A DNA stretch of 24,513 nucleotides from Bacteroidales bacterium (GTDB taxonomy: Bacteria; Bacteroidota; Bacteroidia; Bacteroidales; UBA4181): NCBI GenBank assembly GCA_031259205.1, contig JAIRLS010000025.1:1-24513 (forward strand), read 5' to 3'. The notes below the pieces were generated by a model. It searched no databases. It was not told the DNA's origin and worked only from the letters and a program-made list of their open reading frames with translations. Of the stretch, positions 1 through 7,917 are shown piece after piece. Each line of letters opens with the position of its first letter. The stretch's first letter is position 1. Position numbers and translations under genes: made by a program.

Positions 1-252
1 CCTCAATGTTCCTGTCTGCGACCTCGACGTTTCTGTCTGCGACCTCGACGTTTCTGTCTGCGACCTCGACGTTCCTGTCTGCGACCTCAATGTTCCTGTC
101 TGCGACCTCGACGTTTCTGTCTACGACCTCAATGTTCCTGTCTGCGACCTCGACGTTCCTGTCTGCGACCTCGACGTTCCTGTCTACGACCTCGACGTTC
201 CTGTCTACGACCTCAATGTTCCTATCGGCGATAGCAATGTTCCTGTCGGCGA
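1..252. repeat. 21-bp tandem repeat array, 12 units
   Basis: Twelve consecutive 21-bp units start at 1, 22, 43 and so on, to 232. The usual forms begin cctcaatgttcctgtc or cctcgacgttcctgtc and end in gcga or acga. The last two units change the leader from cct to tag and the core from tctgcga to tcggcga, so the array grades into the 85-bp repeats that follow. Because 21 is a multiple of 3, all six frames can stay open and give artificial 7-residue repeats, and the reading frames across it have no RBS or domain. I read it as non-coding. The array reaches the window edge and probably continues upstream. Confidence 0.93.
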
Positions 253-422
253 TAGAAAATTCGAACTTTTTGATGCATATAATTCCGGTCAACGATAGCA
301 ATGTTCCGGTTGGCGATAGCAATGTCGAGGTTGGCGATAGCAAATTCGAACTTTTTGATGCATATAATTCCGGTCAACGATAGCAATGTTCCGGTTGGCG
401 ACAGAAATGTCGAGGTCGGCGA
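253..422. repeat. Two-copy 85-bp higher-order direct repeat
   Basis: Copy one is 253-337 and copy two is 338-422, with four differences between them by eye. Each copy consists of a 43-bp block starting near aaattcgaactttttgatgc and ending gtcaacga, followed by two 21-bp units of the same family as the array upstream. The 43-bp block is 2 x 21 + 1, so each copy shifts the reading frame, and frames that were open in the upstream array close at tag triplets. This argues against a continuous coding role. Confidence 0.9.
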
Positions 423-910
423 TAGCAAAGACAATTTTACAGACAGGCAAGCGGGAAATCAATCATGGAACAGGAAACGACAATTTGAAATGCACCCTTT
501 TCAAATTAAGTATTATATTTGTGGCCTACATCATAATATAATGTGACCTACATCACAGTATATTATGACGTAGGTCATATATAATTATGATGTAGGTCAT
601 AATAATAAAACGCAAATAGAAACAACTCAGTTTCAAGTATGGAACAGGTCAGTTTCTCCTGATAAACCAACTAAAAGATAAAGTAAAAAGTGCAGACAAC
701 ACTTACGCGCGATTACAAGTCAGTTACGCGAGCGGACATGCCAGATTGGGTTAAGACTTTCCACTTCGCTTTCTTTCACATCAATTTCGGCTTTGTCGGA
801 GCCGCATACTTTGGAGAATATCTCCGGAAATAAAAAAAACCACTGCCATCCGGTAAAAATTATCGCAGAATCATACCGAGTATAGTATAATAACATTAAA
901 TTGATTAGGA
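423..910. other. Gene-free AT-rich stretch
   Basis: No convincing gene lies here on either strand. The stretch holds the fourfold inverted repeat at 523-599 (separate entry). It also holds two related 21-bp segments, 703-723 and 724-744, which both start ttacgcg and match at about 15 of 21 positions by eye. The minus-strand reading frame 720-977 has no recognisable family features and overlaps the Tat-signal frame at 911, so I did not call it. Confidence 0.6.
523..599. promoter_or_regulatory. Four phased inverted sites, TGACCTACATCA type
   Basis: Four near-identical 12-bp sites lie at 523-534 (ggcctacatcat), 544-555 (tgacctacatca), 566-577 (tgacgtaggtca) and 588-599 (tgatgtaggtca). The first two face one way and the last two face the other, so the whole is a nested dyad centred near 561. 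Start-to-start spacing is 21, 22 and 22 bp, about two helical turns, which would put all sites on one DNA face. The spacers are nearly pure A/T. This arrangement suits a cooperatively bound regulator, though a cruciform or recombination site is also possible. The binding factor is unknown and the nearest downstream frame is the short one at 911. Confidence 0.6.
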
Positions 911-1045
911 ATGAAAAATAATCGTAGAGATTTTTTGAAGAAAACCCTGTACGTGGGATTGGCGCAGGGCATAACAAGCATTTATGCAGGAATGGCGCAG
1001 AGTATGAACAGCGGCACGCTGTCCATACCGCCGGAAGTGAAATGA
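911..1045 (+). CDS. Orphan twin-arginine signal peptide, likely gene remnant
   Basis: This 44-codon frame starts ATG with AGGA immediately upstream. It encodes MKNNRRDFLKK followed by a weakly hydrophobic stretch (about residues 12-31) and an Ala-rich possible cleavage region near YAGMAQS. NRRDFLKK matches the twin-arginine export consensus closely. The frame then stops after only about 13 more residues, so there is no mature domain. A second short frame starts at 1042 in an ATGA overlap with the stop and runs 17 codons to 1095. I infer the 5' remnant of a Tat-exported enzyme whose body has been lost, or a very small exported protein. The parent family cannot be named from so little sequence. 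Confidence 0.4.
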   Translation: MKNNRRDFLKKTLYVGLAQGITSIYAGMAQSMNSGTLSIPPEVK

Positions 1046-1452
1046 ACAGGGATGAAACGGAACGGTGGTTTTTTCCACGCTCTGAACTCCTTTGATATTC
1101 TGATAACTGTTCGTAGAAAACTTCTCATGTTTTACCATGTCGTATTCAAAATCCGTTTTTTCATCTTTGCGGTGATTGATATTTTACGCTGCGAAGATGA
1201 TCCTTTATTTGAAAACCACTATATGTTATTCATTTTTTGTTCCTTAGATAAAATACCACAAAAATGGTATTGGGAGGTAAATATGAAAATAACTATCTTT
1301 GCAGCGTTATATTATCGCCTGTTAGACAAAAAATGTCTTTTTTTCATGCTTGTAATATACGGTATATCGGTAGATATTCCAATATTAGTGTAGTTAGTGT
1401 AGTTTAAAATAATAATAATCTAATAATAGTGTAATTTAATAATAGAGTATAT
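1046..1452. other. Gene-free leader region before susC
   Basis: No convincing gene. The stretch is AT-rich and holds the susC promoter at 1270-1301. A 36-codon frame at 1283-1393 with an SD-like gggagg upstream overlaps the -7 element and is not supported otherwise. The 3' part (about 1389-1452) is a low-complexity leader with repeated tagtgta and taataat words, and would form the untranslated 5' end of the susC message, roughly 145 nt long. Confidence 0.6.
1270..1301 (+). promoter_or_regulatory. Bacteroidetes-type promoter for the susCD-sulfatase operon
   Basis: A -7 element TATCTTTG at 1294-1301 matches the known Bacteroidetes TAnnTTTG consensus exactly. A TTG -33 core lies at 1270-1272 with a 21-bp spacer. 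Transcription would begin a few bases after 1301, leaving a leader of about 145 nt before the susC ATG. Confidence 0.65.
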
Positions 1453-4400
1453 ATGAAGAAGTTTCATCATCAGATTTTGTTTCGGGCAATGAGGTTTTTT
1501 GCCGTTTCAGCGCTCATTGTCCTTGCTACCCACCGTTACGCGACGGGGAACGAACGGCAGCCGGAAAGGCGGCAGGGCATAACCGTCGCCGGCACAGTGA
1601 CCGACGAGAACGATACGCCGTTGCCCGGCGTAAACGTAGTGCTGAAAGGCACTGTTACAGGCGTAGTAACTGATACAAACGGGAAATATGCCATTTCCGT
1701 ACCCGACGGCAACGCTGTGCTGATTTTCTCCTTTGTGGGATATGCGCGGCAGGAGGTTATCGTAGGCGACCAAGCCCTTATTAATATCGTGCTGACCGAA
1801 GATGTGCGACGTTTGGAGGAAGTGGTAGTCATAGGATACGGCACGCAAAAGCGAAAAGAGTTGACAGGTTCCATCTCCTCAATATCTGCCGAAAGCCTCC
1901 GACAAATACCGGCCGCGTCTATTGACAATGTATTACAGGGCAATGCCGCCGGCGTGCAGGTATTGCAGGAATCCGGGCAACCGGGCGGCAGGGTGAGCAT
2001 CCGTATTCGCGGAGGAAGTTCGATACAGGGCGGCAACGAACCGCTGTACGTTGTGGACGGGTTTCCTTTTTACAATAACGTATATTCGTCCGGCGTGGTG
2101 AGCGGGAGCAGCGTCAATCCGCTGGCGTCCGTCAATCCTGCCGACATTGAGTCCATAGACATTCTTAAAGACGCAGCGGCTACTGCCATATACGGGTCGC
2201 GCGGCGCTAACGGGGTGATCATCATCACCACCAAAAAGGGAGAAAAGGGAGAAAGCAGCGAAAATGCGCAAGTGACCTACGACGTCAGTGTCGGATCGCA
2301 GCGTCTGGCTAAAAAGATTGACCTGCTCAATGCCCACGACTTTGCCATCCTTCGCAATGACGCCCTGTACGACGCCTCTCCCGACAAGGGAAAATACCAG
2401 TACCTGTCGCAGAGTGAAATAGACCGGCTGGGCGACGGCACCGACTGGCAGGACGAAGCTTTCCGCAAGGCATGGGTACAGAATCACCAGCTCTCTGTTA
2501 CCGGAAGCAGCGCTAAAACACGATATGCCATATCGGGCAATTATTTCGGACAGGACGGCATTGTGCGAAATACCGATTTCAAACGCCTCAGCCTCCGCGC
2601 CAACATCGACGCACAAGTGTACGACCGGTTGAAAGTGGGCTTGAACCTCACCGCTTCGCGCAGTGAAGCGCATGTGGCGCCCGGCGTCGGAACCGCTACC
2701 TCGGAATGGGGAAATACTTTTATCACCTCGTTGCTGATCATGCCGCCTACCGCCACCGTGTATGAACCCGACGGAGGATATACCCTGCAAAACCCTTTTG
2801 AAAATATCTTCGCCAATCCCGTCGCTTCGCTCCTCGAACAGGACAACAGGACGCGCAATTATTTGGCGCTCGGCAGCGCCTTTGCCGAATATACCGTCAT
2901 CAAGGGCTTGACGGTGAAAGTGCTGGTAGGCGCCACCATCAACAGCAACAAGGAATACCGCTACATACCGAGTTATATCTACGAAGGCAGTTTCTCCGAC
3001 GGGAAAGCCAGCGCAGGAGTAGCCGACCCGTATTCGTGGCTGAACGAAAATACGGTGACCTACGCCACAAGTATTGCACAAAAGCATTTTTTCAATTTCT
3101 TAGCAGGATTTACCCAACAGCAGTCGAAAAACGAATGGTTGAGCGCCGGCTCCTCCAACTTTGTAAACGACTATCTCAAATACAACAACCTGCAAAGCGG
3201 CGCGGTAATTGCAACGCCGGGGTCGGATGCGGAAAGTTCGGCGTTGCTGTCGTGGCTGGGACGCATCAACTATCACTACAACGATAAGTATTATATCTCG
3301 TTCAGTTTGCGCGGCGACGGTTCTTCGCGCTTCGGCAAGGAACGCAAGTGGGGTTACTTCCCTTCGGCAGGCGTGTCGTGGGCAGTGAGCAACGAAGATT
3401 TTTTTGCAGCGGCAAAATCGGTCGTCGATGACTTGAAGATACGTTTAAGCTATGGAAAAACAGGCAATCAGGAAATAGGCAGTTATCAGTCGCTGTCCAC
3501 GCTTGCGCCGGTGAGTTACCTGTTCGGCAACAATCTGGTGACCGGCTTTCTGCCCGAACGACAGCCCAACAAGGATTTGGGCTGGGAAACCACCTACCAG
3601 ACAGACCTTGGGTTCGATGCAGGATTTTTCAAAAACCGCCTGTCTCTAACGGTGGACGCCTATTACAAGCAAACCGTCGATCTGCTGCTGGACGTACAGA
3701 TCCCCTGGACAACCGGCTATTCGTCGTCGTTGCAAAACTACGGCTCGGTGGAGAACAGAGGGCTGGAAATTACGCTCAACTCGCATAACGTCAAGGGCGT
3801 TTTCAACTGGCACACAGGCGTCAATCTGTCGTTTAACCGCAACAAAGTAGTCAAAATCGGCAATGAAGCCGACTCCTATCTCAGCGGAAACTATCTGGTG
3901 AAGGTGGGCGAGCCTTTGGGCACTTTCTACGGTTGCGTTACGGACGGTATCCTGCAAACCGGCGAGGAATCCGTCAAGGGCGTTTTTACGGGCAGCGCCG
4001 CTCCGAAAGCCGGCGACCGCCTTTACAAAGACGTCAGTCTTAACGGCTCGTTCACTACTGCCGAAGACCGAGCCATCATCGGCAGCGCACAGCCCGATTT
4101 TATCTTCGGACTCTCCAATACGCTGGGGTATAAGGGATTTTCGCTGTCGTTCCTGTGGCAGGGATCAGTGGGCAACGAAATTATCAACGCCAACCGGCAG
4201 TCGCTGGAACTGTTCAACGGACAGCAAAATGCAGCAGCATCGGCGCGGGACAGATGGACGCCCGACCATCCGAGCGCCACCATACCCAGAGCCAAGTTAG
4301 ACCCGGCGCCCGTGTTTTCCGACCGCTTTGTGGAAGACGGATCGTTTATCCGGCTGAAAACGGCAAGCCTGAGCTATACCCTGCCCCTCCGCACAGTGAA

Positions 4401-4584
4401 AAGCATCGGACTGGAAAACGTCAGAATCTATCTGTCCGGGCAAAACCTGTTGACGTTTACCCGCTACAGCGGCTTCGACCCCGAAGTAACCTCAAGTTCG
4501 GACGCTACCGTACAGCGCGGCACCGACGCCGGCGTTTATCCCATTGCAAGAAATATCAATGCCGGCGTCAGTATCACATTTTAA
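1453..4584 (+). CDS. SusC/RagA-family TonB-dependent outer-membrane transporter
   Basis: This is the outer-membrane pore that imports oligosaccharides with its SusD lid, powered by TonB-ExbBD. The 1043-residue length is normal for SusC. In order there is a signal peptide (about residues 1-32, basic start then a hydrophobic core), a CarboxypepD-regulatory-like domain (about 43-116, with PLPGVNVVLKGT and the FSFVGY motif), a TonB-box/linker segment with EEVVVIGYGTQKRKELTG (about 122-139), a plug domain containing RIRGGSSI and PLYVVDGFP, then the 22-strand barrel ending in a terminal Phe. There is no N-terminal STN domain, so signalling to an anti-sigma factor is not expected. An alternative start is Met13. 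It is first in an operon with susD and two sulfatases, so the ligand is probably a sulfated glycan (inference). Glycan identity cannot be read from the sequence. Confidence 0.95.
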   Translation: MKKFHHQILFRAMRFFAVSALIVLATHRYATGNERQPERRQGITVAGTVTDENDTPLPGVNVVLKGTVTGVVTDTNGKYAISVPDGNAVLIFSFVGYARQEVIVGDQALINIVLTEDVRRLEEVVVIGYGTQKRKELTGSISSISAESLRQIPAASIDNVLQGNAAGVQVLQESGQPGGRVSIRIRGGSSIQGGNEPLYVVDGFPFYNNVYSSGVVSGSSVNPLASVNPADIESIDILKDAAATAIYGSRGANGVIIITTKKGEKGESSENAQVTYDVSVGSQRLAKKIDLLNAHDFAILRNDALYDASPDKGKYQYLSQSEIDRLGDGTDWQDEAFRKAWVQNHQLSVTGSSAKTRYAISGNYFGQDGIVRNTDFKRLSLRANIDAQVYDRLKVGLNLTASRSEAHVAPGVGTATSEWGNTFITSLLIMPPTATVYEPDGGYTLQNPFENIFANPVASLLEQDNRTRNYLALGSAFAEYTVIKGLTVKVLVGATINSNKEYRYIPSYIYEGSFSDGKASAGVADPYSWLNENTVTYATSIAQKHFFNFLAGFTQQQSKNEWLSAGSSNFVNDYLKYNNLQSGAVIATPGSDAESSALLSWLGRINYHYNDKYYISFSLRGDGSSRFGKERKWGYFPSAGVSWAVSNEDFFAAAKSVVDDLKIRLSYGKTGNQEIGSYQSLSTLAPVSYLFGNNLVTGFLPERQPNKDLGWETTYQTDLGFDAGFFKNRLSLTVDAYYKQTVDLLLDVQIPWTTGYSSSLQNYGSVENRGLEITLNSHNVKGVFNWHTGVNLSFNRNKVVKIGNEADSYLSGNYLVKVGEPLGTFYGCVTDGILQTGEESVKGVFTGSAAPKAGDRLYKDVSLNGSFTTAEDRAIIGSAQPDFIFGLSNTLGYKGFSLSFLWQGSVGNEIINANRQSLELFNGQQNAAASARDRWTPDHPSATIPRAKLDPAPVFSDRFVEDGSFIRLKTASLSYTLPLRTVKSIGLENVRIYLSGQNLLTFTRYSGFDPEVTSSSDATVQRGTDAGVYPIARNINAGVSITF

Positions 4585-4608
4585 CAAAGTATTTCATGTC
4601 AAAATATT

Positions 4609-4649
4609 GTGAAAAAGAAAACTTCCCGCATCCTTTTTCTTCACGGGAA
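4609..4649 (+). promoter_or_regulatory. Overlapping stem-loops between susC and susD
   Basis: Two possible RNA stems overlap in the 118-nt susC-susD gap. Stem A pairs 4609-4619 with 4634-4644 (one mismatch, one G-U). Stem B pairs TTCCCG at 4623-4628 with CGGGAA at 4644-4649 and is followed by ATTTTATC. The 5' arm of B lies in the loop of A, so the two stems exclude each other. Stem B resembles a weak intrinsic terminator. Such a structure could lower transcription into susD or protect the upstream message. No function is shown. Confidence 0.35.
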
Positions 4650-4702
4650 ATTTTATCACAAAAAACATTCATCATCGGTTAATAAATAAAAATATAAATA
4701 CA

Positions 4703-6190
4703 ATGAAAAAGTCAATTATTTTAAATATCGTATTGTGGTCTGTTATCACATTGACGTCGTGCGTTGATTTGGAGGAGATACCCGAATCGAAGCAGTCGGC
4801 GGAGAATTTTTATCAAAACGAGGCGGACGCTATTTCTGCGGTAAATGCCATCTATCGCGGGTTGAACGCTCCCGGTCAATCGCTGTACAACAGTCTGATG
4901 CAGATAGGCACCGAAATGGCCACCGACGACTACGAAGCCGGCCCGCGGGCACGCAACGCGCACGTAAGGGCGATATCCGGACTGACGCACGACACGTCGA
5001 ACGACAGGATGCAGGAATTGTGGCGGCAAAGCTACGACGCCATCAACCGCGCCAACGTAGCCATCGACCGCATCAAACTCATCAGCCCCGACAATATTTC
5101 GGAAGCAATCCGCAACCGCACCATCAACGAGGCCAAGTTCCTGCGGGCGTTGAACTATTTCAACCTTGTACGGTGGTTTGGCGGCGTGCCGCTGGTAAAC
5201 CGCGAGCCGGAAAGCCCAACGGAAAGTTTCCTGTATGAAGCGGCAACGGAAGAGCAAATCTATACGCAGATCATCAGCGACCTGCAAGACGCCGAATCGC
5301 TGCCTGCTCCGGCAGAGTACGGCGAGCAGGACGCCGGACGGGCTACGGCGGGCGCAGCGAAAAGCTTGCTGGCAAAAGTCTATCTAACGCGAAAAGACTG
5401 GGAAAACGCCCGCAAGAAAAGTGAAGAAGTGATTGCGCTAAAATGGTACGACCTGTTCGAGGACTTCGCCGACGTGTTCAACGTGGCAACTAAAAACGGT
5501 AAAGAACACATTTTTTCGGTACAGTTCAAAGGGAACGCCAATTTCGTAGGCAATTGCATGGCGGGACGATCGGCGCCCGTCAATGATGAAGTGCCCGGCG
5601 TCAACGGCGACTATGCGGACGCGCTGCATATAGAAGGCGGGCTGTTCGACAGCTTCAGCGACAACGACCGTCGGAAAACAGTGACTTTCGTCACCGGAAT
5701 GATCAGCCCGACAGACGGGCAATACTACTCGCTGAGCATCCCGCACATCCATAAATACTACGATCCGGCGGTGGTAGGCGATCAGTACAACAGTTCCTCC
5801 AAAAACCTGCCGGTGATCCGCTACGCCGAGGTGCTGCTGATTTACGCCGAAGCGCTGAACGAAGAAAACAACAGCCCCACGCCGGCAGCCTATGCCGCTA
5901 TCGACACGGTGCGCAGCCGTGCGGGAATACCGAAACTGAAAGACACGTGGCCGAGCCTCACCGCAGACCAGTTCCGCGATTCGGTCTTTCAGGAACGCCG
6001 CAAGGAATTAGTCTATGAATACCAGCGCTGGTTTGACCTGTCGCGGCGCGGCGCGGATTACTACGTGAAAACGCTGAAAGCGGCAGGAAAAATCAACGCG
6101 GCGCCGCGCCATATTCATTTCCCCATACCGCAACGCGAAATAGACCTCAATCCGAATCATCTGAAACAAAATCCCGAATGGGCTGAATAG
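4703..6190 (+). CDS. SusD/RagB-family glycan-binding surface lipoprotein
   Basis: This is the surface lipoprotein that captures oligosaccharide and closes over the SusC pore. The N-terminus is a lipoprotein signal with lipobox LTSC (Cys20), followed by an acidic DLEE segment typical of surface-export signals in Bacteroidetes. The 495-residue length fits the family. The N-terminal SusD-like helices include NFYQNEADAISAVNAIY (about 37-53) and the TPR-like AKFLRALNYFNLVRWFGGVP. The C-terminal RagB/SusD domain includes the VRSRAGIP stretch, ERRKELVYEYQRWFDLSR and the terminal PIPQREIDLNPN. It sits 118 bp after susC in the standard order and presumably shares its transcript, with possible modulation by the stem-loops in the gap. 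Confidence 0.95.
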   Translation: MKKSIILNIVLWSVITLTSCVDLEEIPESKQSAENFYQNEADAISAVNAIYRGLNAPGQSLYNSLMQIGTEMATDDYEAGPRARNAHVRAISGLTHDTSNDRMQELWRQSYDAINRANVAIDRIKLISPDNISEAIRNRTINEAKFLRALNYFNLVRWFGGVPLVNREPESPTESFLYEAATEEQIYTQIISDLQDAESLPAPAEYGEQDAGRATAGAAKSLLAKVYLTRKDWENARKKSEEVIALKWYDLFEDFADVFNVATKNGKEHIFSVQFKGNANFVGNCMAGRSAPVNDEVPGVNGDYADALHIEGGLFDSFSDNDRRKTVTFVTGMISPTDGQYYSLSIPHIHKYYDPAVVGDQYNSSSKNLPVIRYAEVLLIYAEALNEENNSPTPAAYAAIDTVRSRAGIPKLKDTWPSLTADQFRDSVFQERRKELVYEYQRWFDLSRRGADYYVKTLKAAGKINAAPRHIHFPIPQREIDLNPNHLKQNPEWAE

Positions 6191-6245
6191 ACCTTTCAGC
6201 GCCAATCGATCAATAATAAATTTAAATTTTTTAAACCATCACATC

Positions 6246-7898
6246 ATGAATACATTCTTCATCAACGGTAAATTTGCATTGGGCGCGGCAGGGACGCTGC
6301 TAAGCTGCGGCGTGCAGAATGTCGATGCCCAGTCGACAAAAGACGAACGTCCCAATATCATCCTCATTATGGTGGACGACCTCGGCTTTTCGGACATCGG
6401 CGCTTATGGGGCAAGCGAGATACAGACGCCCCATATCGACCGGCTCGCGCAGGAAGGCGTCCGTTTCCGGCAGTTCTACAATAACGCTATCAGCGCTCCC
6501 ACGCGGGCGTCGCTCATCACCGGACAGTACCAGCACAAAGCAGGCGTCGGGTTCTTCAACGTCAATCTCGGACTGCCCGCCTATCAGGGTTTTCTCAACA
6601 GGGAATCCCTGACCTTTGCCGAAGTGTTGCGACAGGCGGGTTACAGCACGCTCATGTCCGGCAAATGGCACGTAGGCGACGATAAAAACCAATGGCCCAA
6701 CCAACGCGGATTCGACCGGTTTTTCGGATTCATCGGCGGAGCCAGCAGCTATTATCTTCCGGCGGCTCCGGACGACGACCCCGTTGCGCTGGTCGAAAAC
6801 AATGAGCCGGTAACGCTGGCGAAGGGAGAATATCTCACGGAAGTCATCGCCGACCATGCTCTGAAATTCCTCGACGAACAAAACGGGGAGCAGAAACCGT
6901 TTTTCCTGTATCTGGCATTCAATGCACCGCACTGGCCGCTGCAAGCCCGTCCGGACGACATCGAACGCTACCGCGGCGCGTATGCCCTCGGATGGGATTC
7001 CCTCCGCAACGTCAGGTACCGCAACAGCATCGAAAAAGGCGTCACTCCGCCCGAACAGCAGATAGCCGCAAGGGATGCTTCCATTCCGTCCTGGAATCGG
7101 CTAACCTGTGACGAACAACAGTTCTGGCAACGCCGTCAGGAAGTATTTGCCGCCATGATCGACCGTACGGACAGGGAGATAGGCCGAGTGCTGGACAAAC
7201 TGAAAGAGTTGAAGAAGGACGGCAATACGCTCGTCGTCTTCATCTCCGACAACGGAGCGCAGGGCGGCGACGGTCTGTACGGCTATACCCGCCGGACAAC
7301 AGGCCCCGTAGGAACGGCAGGATCGTATGAATTGCAAAACAGCAACTGGTCGCAAACAGGCAACTCGCCGCTGCGCAATTACAAGGGCAAACCCTACGAA
7401 GGAGGTATCAGCAGTCCTTTTATCGCGTGGTTTCCGGAAAAACTGAAAGCGGGCAGCATTGTGGACGGCGTAGGACACATCATTGACCTTGCGCCCACCT
7501 TTTACGAACTTGCCGGCGCACAGTATCCGGAAAATTTCGGCGGCACAACCGTCCATCCTTTGGCAGGAAAAAGCCTTGTACCGGTGCTGACAGGCGCAAC
7601 GGACAAGGTGGAACGCAATGAGCCTCTGTTTTGGGAACGCGCCGGCAACAAGGCGGTACGCTCCGGAAAGTGGAAACTTGTGTCCCTCTATCCGCAAAAC
7701 CGGTACGAACTGTACGACATCGAAAACGACAGGGGCGAAAACCGCGACGTGGCGGCACAACATCCCGACGTCGTGGAACGCCTCAAAAACGAATATGCTC
7801 AATGGGCAAAGAAAAACGACGTGGTCGATTTCTCCCTGCTGGCAGGCAGCGACCCTTTTTCACGACCCGCTTCCGACAGGACAGGCCGGTCAAAATAA
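6246..7898 (+). CDS. Ser-type sulfatase, arylsulfatase A-like family, lipoprotein (first copy)
   Basis: This is a formylglycine-dependent sulfatase that removes sulfate esters, here presumably from the glycan imported by the adjacent SusCD. It is 550 residues long. The signature S83-A-P-T-R places Ser, not Cys, at the residue converted to formylglycine, so activation needs a radical-SAM sulfatase maturase (anSME), which is not encoded in this window. Other family residues are visible: metal-binding D44-D45 in MVDDLGFSD, K140 and H142 in SGKWHVGD, H229 in APHW, and D335-N336 in ISDNGA. The N-terminus has a lipobox-like LLSC (Cys21), suggesting a periplasm-facing or surface lipoprotein. It lies 55 bp after susD and 19 bp before a clear paralogue. 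The exact sulfatase subfamily and substrate cannot be assigned by eye. Confidence 0.93.
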   Translation: MNTFFINGKFALGAAGTLLSCGVQNVDAQSTKDERPNIILIMVDDLGFSDIGAYGASEIQTPHIDRLAQEGVRFRQFYNNAISAPTRASLITGQYQHKAGVGFFNVNLGLPAYQGFLNRESLTFAEVLRQAGYSTLMSGKWHVGDDKNQWPNQRGFDRFFGFIGGASSYYLPAAPDDDPVALVENNEPVTLAKGEYLTEVIADHALKFLDEQNGEQKPFFLYLAFNAPHWPLQARPDDIERYRGAYALGWDSLRNVRYRNSIEKGVTPPEQQIAARDASIPSWNRLTCDEQQFWQRRQEVFAAMIDRTDREIGRVLDKLKELKKDGNTLVVFISDNGAQGGDGLYGYTRRTTGPVGTAGSYELQNSNWSQTGNSPLRNYKGKPYEGGISSPFIAWFPEKLKAGSIVDGVGHIIDLAPTFYELAGAQYPENFGGTTVHPLAGKSLVPVLTGATDKVERNEPLFWERAGNKAVRSGKWKLVSLYPQNRYELYDIENDRGENRDVAAQHPDVVERLKNEYAQWAKKNDVVDFSLLAGSDPFSRPASDRTGRSK

Positions 7899-7917
7899 TC
7901 TCAAAAAACAAAAAATC

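Noticed and set aside
1..422. CRISPR array
   Set aside because: The units are contiguous direct repeats without unique spacers, and no cas gene is nearby.
6..434. Reading frames with 7-residue repeats (FLSATST and others) in the 21-bp array
   Set aside because: Period 21 keeps every frame open. The 43-bp blocks break the frames, and there is no RBS or recognisable domain.
720..977. Minus-strand 85-codon frame
   Set aside because: No domain or RBS was recognised, and it overlaps the better supported Tat-signal frame on the other strand.
1283..1393. 36-codon hydrophobic frame with gggagg upstream
   Set aside because: It overlaps the susC -7 element, so the promoter could not transcribe it whole. 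No homology is evident.
1933..3087. 384-codon frame antisense to susC
   Set aside because: It is a shadow of the susC coding bias. No family signature, and susC is unambiguous.
7618..7917. Upstream extension of the second sulfatase
   Set aside because: It lies inside the first sulfatase in another frame. The ATG at 7918 gives a proper lipoprotein signal.
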